8,007 bases of DNA from Paracoccaceae bacterium (GCA_030626365.1 DAOUPC010000118.1:1-8007); one strand, 5' to 3'. Counted from the first letter of the stretch, positions 1 through 6,816 are shown. Notes: generated by a model not told the origin, from the sequence alone. Numbers and translations are program-made.

Positions 1-483
1 GACAGGTTTGCAATCATAACCGCCAACCTGCTGGAAATAGGTGAACTGGCTAACTTCCATGCCGTCGCACCAGACCTCCCATCCCAGCCCCCATGCGCCA
101 AGGGTGGGGCTTTCCCAGTCATCCTCGACAAAGCGGATGTCGTGCAGGTCCATGTCGATGCCAATGGCCGCGAGACTGCCCAGATAAAGCGCCTGCAAAT
201 CCGGCGGGCTGGGTTTGATCAGCACCTGAAACTGGTAATAATGCTGGAGCCGGTTGGGGTTCTCGCCGTAACGCCCGTCGGTGGGGCGGCGTGATGGTTG
301 GACATAGGCCGCAGCCCAGGGGGTCGGGCCAAGTGACCGCAGGGTCGTGGCCGGGTGAAATGTGCCGGCCCCGACCTCCATGTCGTAGGGTTGCAGGATG
401 GCGCAGCCACGGCTTGCCCAATAGGACTGAAGCCGCAGAATGATTTCCTGAAAGGAACGCGGAGCGTCCGTTTGATTGGTCAT
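1..483 (-). CDS. glyQ: Glycyl-tRNA synthetase alpha subunit, 5' part (cut by window edge)
   Basis: Catalytic alpha chain of the bacterial alpha2beta2 glycyl-tRNA synthetase, a cytoplasmic class II enzyme that charges tRNA-Gly with glycine using ATP. The first 161 residues are visible, starting MTNQTDAPRSFQEIILRLQS; the rest lies beyond position 1. Family hallmarks seen in order are FQEIILRLQSYWASRGC, LQPYDMEVGAGTFHPATTLRSLGP, PWAAAYVQPSRRPTDGRYGENPNRLQHYYQFQV, IKPSP, and WESPTLGAWGLGWEVWCDGMEVSQFTYFQQVGG. These match GlyQ closely. The ATG at 481-483 is preceded by AGGA at a spacing of 7 nt and gives the expected short N-terminus. The beta-chain gene glyS would usually lie downstream, here outside the window. 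It is transcribed divergently from the gene at 694. Identification is secure; only the 3' end is unseen. Confidence 0.97.
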   Translation of the reverse strand, partial: MTNQTDAPRSFQEIILRLQSYWASRGCAILQPYDMEVGAGTFHPATTLRSLGPTPWAAAYVQPSRRPTDGRYGENPNRLQHYYQFQVLIKPSPPDLQALYLGSLAAIGIDMDLHDIRFVEDDWESPTLGAWGLGWEVWCDGMEVSQFTYFQQVGGYDCKPV

Positions 484-490
484 GGCAAAG

Positions 491-494
491 TCCT
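491..494 (-). promoter_or_regulatory. Ribosome binding site of glyQ
   Basis: On the minus strand AGGA (within CAGGAC) lies 7 nt before the ATG at 483. This supports the chosen glyQ start over the next in-frame ATG, which lies inside conserved protein sequence. Confidence 0.6.
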
Positions 495-523
495 GTCGTT
501 TTCAGCCCGGCAAATGCGTGTCT

Positions 524-552
524 TTCCTATGCGCAGCGCGCGCGCGGGTCAA
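524..552 (-). promoter_or_regulatory. Candidate sigma-70-type promoter of glyQ
   Basis: On the minus strand a TTGACC box (547-552) is separated by 17 bp from TAGGAA (524-529). It would start transcription near 517 and give a leader of about 35 nt before the glyQ ATG. The -35 box is near consensus and the -10 box is weak, as is common in alphaproteobacteria. Eleven bases of the spacer (536-546) are strictly alternating G and C. The rest of the 484-693 intergenic region holds no gene that I can support, and I could not pick a convincing promoter for the rightward gene. Assignment is by motif only. Confidence 0.4.
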
Positions 553-693
553 CGGGACAAGAGCGTAGGGTCGTTGGTGCGGGAATACGATTGCGGATCA
601 GAGCAACGCCTGCGCCTGATAAGGATGGTATTTGCATATGATTCCTGATTTATGTGCGCCGGCAATATGAGTTTTAGGGGTACCGGACCAATT

Positions 694-2457
694 ATGAGAA
701 GTTTTTTTGCGTCAATTCTGTTTGTTTTTGTCTTCACGGTACGGGCTGCCTCTGCGCAGGATGTGGTCTGGATCCAGATCGAGGCGCATCCGTCGCTGCG
801 CGCCGCGCAACAGCGTGCGCAGGTTTATTCCGGTGTTCTGGCCGATGTCAGCGGGTTTTCCCTTGGCGGCAACTGGTACGGGGTCATGCTTGGACCCTAC
901 ACGCGGGCCGATGCGGACCGGGTGTTGCAGGCCTATCGCGCCGAACGCCAGATCCCGGTGGACAGCTTTATTTCCTTCACCGCGTCCCTGGGCCAGCAGT
1001 TCTGGCCAGTCGGGGCGGATTTCCTTAATCGCGGCACTGTTGCGGTGCCACAACTGAATGTCGCACAAACGCCAACCGAAAGCACCGAACCCGTAGTTGT
1101 GACCAGCGAACCGGCCCCGGAACCGGAAGTGCCCGAAGAAACCAAGGCCGAGGCCCGGCGCAGCGAACGCACGCTGAGCGCGGATCAGCGCAGGGATCTG
1201 CAAATCGCCCTGCGCGCGGCCGGGTTCTATTCGGCGGCGATCGACGGGGCCTTTGGTCCCGGCACGCGCGGCTCGATGAGCGAATGGCAGATCCATAACC
1301 TGTTCAATCCGACCGGTATCCTGACCACCCGCCAGCGCCAGATGCTGATGGATGAGTACAACGCGCCGCTGGCATCTGTCGGCATGGCGCTGGTGATTGA
1401 CGACAAGGCGGGGATCGAAATGCAGATGCCCGCAGGTGCCGTGCGTTTTGCCCGCTATGAGCCACCCTTTGCCCATTACGACGCCAGCAGCGATGTGGGC
1501 GCGCAGGTTCTGTTGATCAGCCAGCCGGGTGATCAGGCCACATTGTTTGGGCTTTACGACATCATGCAAACGCTGGAGATCGTACCGCTGGACGGCCCGC
1601 GCGAACGTGGCAAGAACAGCTTTACCCTGGAAGGGCGCGGCAAGGGCATCGTGTCCTACACCAGGGCGCGCCTTGATAACGGGCAGATCAAGGGCTTTAC
1701 GCTGATCTGGCCTGCTGGCGACGAAGACCGGCGAACCCGCGTGCTGAAGGAAATGCAAACCAGCTTTACCCGGCTTGATACGGTGCTGGACCCCGGTGCA
1801 GGGGCCGATGCCGAACAGCGGGTTGATCTGGTTTCCGGGCTGGAAGTGCGCAAACCCCGCCTGTCACGATCAGGCTTTTACATTGACGGAACCGGGGCGG
1901 TCATCACCACAGCCGAGGTCGCCAAGGGATGTACCCGGATCACGCTGGACCACAGTTACCGCGCCGAGGTGGTCGCCACGGACCAAGGGCTGGGCATTGC
2001 CCTGCTGCGTCCGGGAAATGCGCTGGCACCGGTATCAGTGGCGCAACTGCGCAGCGATGATGCCCGCCTGCAATCGGATGTCGCGGTTTCGGGATATTCC
2101 TTTGAGGGCGTCCTGGGTGCGCCCACGATAACTTTTGGCAAGCTGGCCGACATCAAGGGCCTGCGCGGCGAGGTCGAACTGAGCCGTCTGGCGATGGTTG
2201 TCCAGCCGGGCGATGCCGGTGGGCCGGTGTTTGATACGGGCGGTCGCGTTCTTGGCATGTTGCTGCCCAAGGACACGGATGGCGGTCAGAAACTGCCCGA
2301 TGATGTCACCTTTGCCGTGAATACGGATGCCATCCGCGCCTTGCTGGATCAGGCCGGAATAACCGCCGGGACCAGCGACATCTCTGGTGCGCTGTCCCCG
2401 AACGAACTGGTGCGTGTGGCCGGTGGCATGACTGTTCTGGTCAGTTGCTGGGATTAA
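694..2457 (+). CDS. Secreted SPOR / peptidoglycan-binding protein with degenerate trypsin-like domain
   Basis: 587-residue exported protein. Residues 1-21 form a signal peptide (MRS, hydrophobic core, cleavage after ASA). Residues ~24-95 resemble a SPOR domain (NWYGVMLGPYTRADADRVLQAY), which in known cases binds peptidoglycan. A Pro/Glu-rich linker (~120-158) follows. Residues ~161-222 are a PG_binding_1-type repeat (LQIALRAAGFYSAAIDGAFGPGTRGSMSEWQ). Residues ~227-370 form a domain I cannot name. Residues ~390-555 have a trypsin/HtrA fold (GFYIDGTGAVITTAEV, GIALLRPG, VQPGDAGGPVFDTGGRVLGML, VNTDAI). By alignment to HtrA motifs the catalytic His, Asp and Ser positions are Glu408, Gly434 and Ala508, so peptidase activity is unlikely. 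The only cysteines are Cys413 and Cys585. The role is probably envelope binding or scaffolding in the periplasm; this is inferred. ATGs at 652 and 667 are in frame, but only 694 puts the signal peptide at the N-terminus, with a weak GGA 6 nt upstream. It is a single gene, convergent with the next. Confidence 0.88.
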   Translation: MRSFFASILFVFVFTVRAASAQDVVWIQIEAHPSLRAAQQRAQVYSGVLADVSGFSLGGNWYGVMLGPYTRADADRVLQAYRAERQIPVDSFISFTASLGQQFWPVGADFLNRGTVAVPQLNVAQTPTESTEPVVVTSEPAPEPEVPEETKAEARRSERTLSADQRRDLQIALRAAGFYSAAIDGAFGPGTRGSMSEWQIHNLFNPTGILTTRQRQMLMDEYNAPLASVGMALVIDDKAGIEMQMPAGAVRFARYEPPFAHYDASSDVGAQVLLISQPGDQATLFGLYDIMQTLEIVPLDGPRERGKNSFTLEGRGKGIVSYTRARLDNGQIKGFTLIWPAGDEDRRTRVLKEMQTSFTRLDTVLDPGAGADAEQRVDLVSGLEVRKPRLSRSGFYIDGTGAVITTAEVAKGCTRITLDHSYRAEVVATDQGLGIALLRPGNALAPVSVAQLRSDDARLQSDVAVSGYSFEGVLGAPTITFGKLADIKGLRGEVELSRLAMVVQPGDAGGPVFDTGGRVLGMLLPKDTDGGQKLPDDVTFAVNTDAIRALLDQAGITAGTSDISGALSPNELVRVAGGMTVLVSCWD

Positions 2458-2466
2458 CCCCCACCG

Positions 2467-2485
2467 GGTATTTTGAAAAAATACC
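2467..2485. terminator. Compact hairpin between convergent genes, likely bidirectional terminator
   Basis: A perfect 8-bp inverted repeat, GGTATTTT and AAAATACC, flanks a 3-nt GAA loop. It lies 9 bp after the stop codon of the rightward gene and 12 bp from the stop codon of the leftward gene. Placed between two convergent genes, it most simply serves both as terminator or 3'-end-protecting hairpin. The stem is A/T rich apart from its two outer G-C pairs and has no long U-tract after it, so intrinsic termination may be partial. Similar GGTATTTT-type hairpins at gene ends are something I associate with Rhodobacteraceae, from memory only. Confidence 0.55.
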
Positions 2486-2497
2486 AGCCCCCGCCCG

Positions 2498-4165
2498 CTA
2501 CGCCACAATATCCGGTGTGACGCGGATCAGGGTCGGGCCATCGGCCTGAAACGCCGCCCCCACCGCCGATTGCAGGTCGGACAGGGTTTTAGGTTCAGCA
2601 GATGCCGCGCCAAATGCCTCGGCCAGTTTGCAGAAATCGGGGTTGCGCGCGATCACCGCGTTGGGGGCGATCTGGCCGCGCACCATGCTATCCTCGATCT
2701 CTTTCAGCTTGGCGTTGTCCCACAGGATGATCACCAAAGGCAGGCCCAGTTCCACCGCCACGCCCAGTTCCTGCATGGTATAGTGAAACCCGTAATCGCC
2801 AACGATCGCCATGGTGGGCAGATGACGCGCCTTGCGCGCCAGCGCGCCACCAATCGCCGCAGGCAGCGCATAGCCCAGCGTGCCAAACCCGTAAGGGTGG
2901 TGCCAATGGCCGGGGCGGTCCATATCCCATATCTCTTTGGCGACATAGGCCATCTGGGTCATGTCAGAATAGATCATCGTGTCAGGCGGGACCGCCGCGC
3001 GCAGGGCATCGCAAATGGGCACGATGCCGGGGCGTTCGGCGCTGGTTTCCGCGCGCCACAGGGCACGGGCCGAGGCGACCTCTTGCGGGGTCCAGCCGGT
3101 GGTGGTGGTGGCCCCGCCCGTACGCACAGGTGCCACATCACAGTGCAGCAGGCCCTCCATAAAGGCCAAGGAATCGGACAAAACCGCCCCGGATGATGCG
3201 CCATGACCATCCGACAGGGTTTCCGGGTCAATATCCACCCGGAAAAGGGCACAGCGATGGCCAAGGTGTCCGCGCCACAAATCCACTTCGGCAAGTGTTG
3301 TGCCGATTGCAATGACCACATCCGCCCTGGCCAGAACATCCGCACTGGAAGGGCGCGCAAGGGCAGACCCGAACAACAGCGGATAGTCCGGCGAAATGAC
3401 GCCACGGCCTGCGTAGGTGGTGAAAACCGCCGCGCCAAACCGGGCCACAAGCCTTGTGGCAATCGCGGCATGGCGATCGGTTGCCGCCCCGCCGCCAAAG
3501 ATGAACACCGGCCGTTTCGCGCGCGACGCAATGCTGGCGATTTCACTGGTCCGCTTTGGGTCGGCGCATATCGGCTTGCTGTCTAAACTGTGGCCAAAAC
3601 TGTGGCCCCGGTCATTCCTGTGCGCGCCAGCGGCATCCGCCCGAAGCAATGCAATGGGGACCTGAATGTGCTTGGGGCGCGGTCTTTGTAGCTGAAATTC
3701 GGCGAATGCCCGGTCAATCAACTGATACGCCGCCCCGGCGGTATGCGCCGTTTGCGACCAGTCGCACACACATGCCGCCGCCCCCTCCTGATCCTTCATC
3801 TGGTGCAATTGGCCCTTCTTCGCCGCCACCTCGTCCAGGCAGGATGAAAGCACCAGCATCGGCACAGAATCGCTATAGGCTTGGCCCATCGGCGTCATGA
3901 TGTTGCACACCCCCGGCCCGGTGATGACATAGGCGACACCGGGGCGACCCGTGGCGCGCGCATAGCCATCGGCCATGAACCCGGCCCCCTGTTCGTGACG
4001 CGCCAGCACATGGGTGATCCCGGCCTCGTCTATGCCACGATACATTTCCTGATTATGCACGCCGGGAATGCCGAATATCACATCCACCCCGCGATCTTTC
4101 AGCATGTGGGAAATCTGTGCGCCAAGGGGACGTCGCACCACAGGTGCGTCTGGGGTATGGGCCAT
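2498..4165 (-). CDS. Thiamine-diphosphate-dependent 2-oxo acid decarboxylase, AruI-like (acetolactate synthase superfamily)
   Basis: 555-residue cytoplasmic enzyme with the three domains of the acetolactate synthase/pyruvate decarboxylase superfamily: N-terminal pyrimidine-binding domain (~13-175, with IPGVHNQEMYRG and RHEQGAGFMADGYAR, cofactor-activating Glu58), central domain (~205-340, FIFGGGAA, VDIDPE), and C-terminal diphosphate-binding domain (~375-550, SDMTQMAY, FGTLGYALPAAIG, GDYGF at 456-460, DN at 483-484). The IPGVH..E.YRG and DMTQ.AY signatures resemble AruI, 5-guanidino-2-oxopentanoate decarboxylase of the arginine transaminase pathway, better than biosynthetic IlvB. The cofactor motif is atypical: GDY for GDG, and DNAKLKEI where AruI has roughly NNDALGQI. 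The substrate may therefore differ. No aminotransferase partner or small IlvH-type subunit is visible. The ATG directly follows the trkH stop, with GGAGAG at a 5-nt spacing. A 12-bp tandem repeat gives GHSFGHSL at ~187-194. The superfamily is certain; the substrate is not. Confidence 0.9.
   Translation of the reverse strand: MAHTPDAPVVRRPLGAQISHMLKDRGVDVIFGIPGVHNQEMYRGIDEAGITHVLARHEQGAGFMADGYARATGRPGVAYVITGPGVCNIMTPMGQAYSDSVPMLVLSSCLDEVAAKKGQLHQMKDQEGAAACVCDWSQTAHTAGAAYQLIDRAFAEFQLQRPRPKHIQVPIALLRADAAGAHRNDRGHSFGHSLDSKPICADPKRTSEIASIASRAKRPVFIFGGGAATDRHAAIATRLVARFGAAVFTTYAGRGVISPDYPLLFGSALARPSSADVLARADVVIAIGTTLAEVDLWRGHLGHRCALFRVDIDPETLSDGHGASSGAVLSDSLAFMEGLLHCDVAPVRTGGATTTTGWTPQEVASARALWRAETSAERPGIVPICDALRAAVPPDTMIYSDMTQMAYVAKEIWDMDRPGHWHHPYGFGTLGYALPAAIGGALARKARHLPTMAIVGDYGFHYTMQELGVAVELGLPLVIILWDNAKLKEIEDSMVRGQIAPNAVIARNPDFCKLAEAFGAASAEPKTLSDLQSAVGAAFQADGPTLIRVTPDIVA
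3584..3607. repeat. Two-copy 12-bp tandem repeat inside the TPP enzyme gene
   Basis: The 12-bp unit TAAACTGTGGCC is followed at once by AAAACTGTGGCC, differing only at the first base. It is in frame and encodes GHSL and GHSF in the linker between the N-terminal and central domains of the TPP enzyme. It looks like a small in-frame slippage duplication in a tolerant loop. Confidence 0.85.
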
Positions 4166-5614
4166 CTATGCTCTCCAGAATTTCACGGTCAGAATGGCGT
4201 AAACCGCCAGCAACTCCAGCCGCCCGATCAGCATGGCAGCCGTCAACATCCACTTTGCCGTATCGGTCAGCCCGGCAAAATTTCCCGCCGGGCCGATCTG
4301 ATCGCCAAGGCCGGGACCGATATTGGCCAGCGCCGCCGCCGCGCCGGATACCGATGTGGTCAGGTTCAGGCCGGTCATGCTCAGCCCCCAGGCCACCAGC
4401 CCCATGGTGACGATAAAGAACACAAAGAACGAAATGACCGAGCTAAGCACATCAGGCCCGACAGCGCGCCCGTCATAGCGCGGCGTGAACACCCCATGCG
4501 GCGAGCGGATGCGCTGAATCTGCACCCGGACAGAGGCGAACAGCAACTGATAGCGGAATATCTTGATCGAACAGGCGGTTGACCCCGCACAACCGCCGAT
4601 CAGCCCGGTAAAGAACAGCACCGCCACCGGAAGCGCGCCCCAGGCCATATAATCGGTACTGGCATAGCCCGTGCCAGTCATCAGCGACATGGTATTGAAC
4701 AGCGTCTTGCGGAATCCCTCTTCGCCGCTGACATCGCTTTGGGTGAACTGCCACAGGGTCAGCAACCCGACCAGCACAAAGGCGGTCATCAAAAACCCAC
4801 GGATCTGCGGATCGCGCAAAATTGGTTTGGCATGGCCCGCCGTCATCTGCACGAACCGCACGAACGGCAGGGCGGCCAGCATCATGAACACCACCGCCAC
4901 ATATTCGACCCCGCCCCCAAAGGCCCCGAACGAGGCGTCGTAATTGGCAAATCCCCCCGTGGCCATCGTGGTCATCGCATGCACGGACGCATCAAACGCG
5001 CCCATGCCCATCGTCGCATAGCCGACCGCACAGGCCATGGTCAGCCCCACATAGATCACCGATATACGGCTGGAAATTTCGGTCGCGCGCGGCAGGATCT
5101 TGCCAAAGGTGTCAAACCCCTCAGAGCGGAAAATCTGCATACCACCCACCCGCAGTTCGGGCAAAAACACCATTGCCACCACGATAATGCCGATACCGCC
5201 CAGCCATTGCAGCAACCCGCGCCACAACAACAAGCCGCGCGGCAGATCCTCAAGCCCCGACAGCACGGTAGAACCGGTTGTGGTCAGGCCTGACATGGCC
5301 TCAAAAAACGCATCGACAAAGCGCAGTTCGGTGGCCCCCATCATAAAGGGGATCGCGCCAAACACCGGCAACGCCAGCCACACACCAGTGGTCAGCAAAA
5401 ACGTCTGCTGGATGGTCAGCCCCTGTTTGATGCCATTGGAACAGCTAAGCGCCATAAGCCCGCCGGCAAGGATGGTGATCACCCCGCTTTGCAGGAACAC
5501 CGGCCATTCATCATTGCCGGCCGACAGATCAACCAGCAACGGCAGGACCATGGTTGCGCCAAGAATGGCAACCAGCAGGCCGATCACATATCCAACAGGG
5601 CGCATGTCCAACAT
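4166..5614 (-). CDS. trkH: Trk-type potassium uptake channel subunit TrkH
   Basis: Integral inner-membrane protein of 482 residues that conducts K+ into the cell, normally gated by the cytoplasmic nucleotide-binding subunit TrkA. The sequence is hydrophobic throughout and shows the fourfold membrane-pore-membrane plan of the Trk/Ktr/HKT superfamily. Filter loops are TTTGS (111-115), ATGGF (218-222), MTGTGY (312-317) and NIGPGLG (431-437), so all four filter glycines are present. Other family motifs are WRGLLQWLGGIGIIV (131-145), GGCAGSTACSIKIFR (340-354), and the C-terminal GRLELLAVYAILT. Length is normal. The start is set at the ATG at 5612-5614, giving MLDMRPVGYVIGLL; the ATG at 5603-5605 is equally possible, and neither has a strong Shine-Dalgarno. 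The frame is open further upstream only through a TTG, which I reject. A consensus TTGACA (5645-5650, minus strand) lies upstream without a good -10. No trkA is in the window. It lies 62 bp after folE2 and is coupled to the AruI-like gene. Confidence 0.95.
   Translation of the reverse strand: MLDMRPVGYVIGLLVAILGATMVLPLLVDLSAGNDEWPVFLQSGVITILAGGLMALSCSNGIKQGLTIQQTFLLTTGVWLALPVFGAIPFMMGATELRFVDAFFEAMSGLTTTGSTVLSGLEDLPRGLLLWRGLLQWLGGIGIIVVAMVFLPELRVGGMQIFRSEGFDTFGKILPRATEISSRISVIYVGLTMACAVGYATMGMGAFDASVHAMTTMATGGFANYDASFGAFGGGVEYVAVVFMMLAALPFVRFVQMTAGHAKPILRDPQIRGFLMTAFVLVGLLTLWQFTQSDVSGEEGFRKTLFNTMSLMTGTGYASTDYMAWGALPVAVLFFTGLIGGCAGSTACSIKIFRYQLLFASVRVQIQRIRSPHGVFTPRYDGRAVGPDVLSSVISFFVFFIVTMGLVAWGLSMTGLNLTTSVSGAAAALANIGPGLGDQIGPAGNFAGLTDTAKWMLTAAMLIGRLELLAVYAILTVKFWRA
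4171..4176 (-). promoter_or_regulatory. Ribosome binding site of the AruI-like gene inside the trkH 3' end
   Basis: GGAGAG on the minus strand overlaps the last codons of trkH and ends 5 nt before the ATG at 4165. The trkH stop TAG and this ATG are adjacent (TAGATG), a layout that favours translational coupling. Confidence 0.7.
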
Positions 5615-5676
5615 GCCCAAAGCGTTGGCGCGCACAGTGCAAAGTGTCAAGCCACCCTGAACAGGCAGGCGCGTTA

Positions 5677-6780
5677 TCAGCCGACGTGAAACAGGGTCGA
5701 AAACAGCTTTGGATCAAGGCTTTGGGCGTCAAAGGTCGGCCCTTCGGTCAGGATCGACACCGCATCATGGCTGTGCAGGCTTTCCTGATGGCTGGCGATC
5801 ACCCGAAAATCACCGATCCGGTGATCACCCAGCAATTCAGCGCAAAACAGGCGGGCGGCGTCCTCGACAAAGATCGGGTTGGCGGCGTTCAGTTCGGCAA
5901 AGGCCTGTTCGTCCTCGCGTTTGACCATCACTTGGGTTTCGGTCGGCACCGCGCGCCGGCAGGCCCCGATCAGGTCCTCGAACCACAGGCACGGCCCGTC
6001 ACAGTCAACCACCACCGATATTCGTGCCACCGAGCGTTGCGAGTGTGGTGTGGCCAGTTGCCCCCGCGTGGCGCGGGCATGTTCGGCAAGTTCCAGCGAA
6101 CAGGGGCAGGTTGACGAATAAACATAGTCCAGATGCATGAACTTCTGGCGCACGCCGTCCACCTCGGTCAGTTCCAGCGCGATGTCGTAATACTGATACC
6201 CCGACAACCCAGAGCGCAGGGAATCGACCCGCACAGGAAACGAAAACCGCATCATGATACGGGCATCGATACTGCCCAGATCGGCGATATAGTCATCCAG
6301 CGCCGCCTCGATCACCTCAAAGCTGAATGTGCGTTCGCTGTGCTTGTAAAAGCTGCGCATGATCCGCGACATGTTGATGCCTTTTTTGTCGGCCTCAAGG
6401 CTGACAGTGCCGGTCACCGATGTTTCAAGCGTCAGGTCATCGCCGTCGCGGGTATGAAAGCGGATTGGCAGGCGAAAGTTTGAGATGCCAACATGCTGAA
6501 TCTGTTGCTTTTCCCCGCGGATCAGGCTGGCGGGGCCGTTTTGCAGGTCAGGCAGCGTGGCACGATAAGCTGGATCAGCGACGAACCCCTCAGGATAGCT
6601 GCGCGAAAGGTCCGGGTAATTGGCCAAAGGGGCCCCCGACAACAGGCGGGCAATGGCCGGGTCCAGTTCGGACACCTCGGTCGGGGTGGCCGATTGCGCC
6701 CAGACACGCAGCAGCTCCAGCGCCCGGGCGGCCTGTTCACGGTCGGGTGTCTGATCGATATCACGAGATTGGTAATTCAT
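5677..6780 (-). CDS. folE2: GTP cyclohydrolase IB (FolE2)
   Basis: Cytoplasmic enzyme that converts GTP to 7,8-dihydroneopterin triphosphate and formate, the first step of folate synthesis and also the entry to 7-deazaguanine (queuosine) synthesis. The 367-residue product carries the signatures of the type IB family, unrelated in close sequence to FolE: QHVGISNFRLPI (95-106), SLEADKKGINMSRIMRSFY (127-145), FSFPVRVDSLRSGLSGYQYYD (179-199), STCPCSLELAEHAR with Cys225 and Cys227 (223-236), TPHSQRS (244-250), and VKREDEQAFAELNAANPIFVEDAAR (286-310). The conserved cysteine/His/Glu metal site characteristic of the family appears intact. In the family these enzymes can use Mn2+ or Fe2+ instead of obligate Zn2+, and in bacteria with both types folE2 is often Zur-regulated; I see no clear Zur palindrome here. 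The start at 6780 is chosen because AGGGGGA precedes it at 8 nt; a longer frame to 6846 lacks family homology. It follows metZ by 97 bp. Confidence 0.97.
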   Translation of the reverse strand: MNYQSRDIDQTPDREQAARALELLRVWAQSATPTEVSELDPAIARLLSGAPLANYPDLSRSYPEGFVADPAYRATLPDLQNGPASLIRGEKQQIQHVGISNFRLPIRFHTRDGDDLTLETSVTGTVSLEADKKGINMSRIMRSFYKHSERTFSFEVIEAALDDYIADLGSIDARIMMRFSFPVRVDSLRSGLSGYQYYDIALELTEVDGVRQKFMHLDYVYSSTCPCSLELAEHARATRGQLATPHSQRSVARISVVVDCDGPCLWFEDLIGACRRAVPTETQVMVKREDEQAFAELNAANPIFVEDAARLFCAELLGDHRIGDFRVIASHQESLHSHDAVSILTEGPTFDAQSLDPKLFSTLFHVG

Positions 6781-6788
6781 CCGCGCAT

Positions 6789-6795
6789 TCCCCCT
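6789..6795 (-). promoter_or_regulatory. Ribosome binding site of folE2
   Basis: AGGGGGA on the minus strand lies 8 nt before the ATG at 6780. It decides the start against the in-frame upstream codons that would extend the protein to 6846. Confidence 0.65.
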
Positions 6796-6816
6796 GCATT
6801 CAACAACGCACCCTGT

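Noticed and set aside
652..693. Upstream ATGs at 652 and 667 for the SPOR-domain protein
   Set aside because: They would place 14 or 9 extra residues, not signal-peptide-like, before a complete signal peptide, with no evident Shine-Dalgarno.
712..1758. 348-codon open frame on the minus strand opposite the SPOR/pseudoprotease gene
   Set aside because: It is antisense to a clearly coding frame with a signal peptide and recognisable domains. Its product is rich in His, Arg, Gln and Gly as expected for a shadow frame in G+C-rich DNA, and it has no domain I recognise.
2570..3196. 208-codon plus-strand frame opposite the TPP enzyme gene
   Set aside because: It has shadow-frame composition, no domain, and lies fully inside the conserved C-terminal part of the TPP enzyme on the other strand.
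3881..4582. 233-codon plus-strand frame across the trkH/decarboxylase junction
   Set aside because: It lies antisense to two strongly supported genes and its composition (His, Arg, Gln and Pro rich) is typical of a shadow frame.
5615..5650. Extension of trkH to a TTG codon at 5650
   Set aside because: The added 12 residues do not resemble TrkH N-termini, have no ribosome binding site, and overlap a possible -35 box. The ATG at 5614 or 5605 is better.
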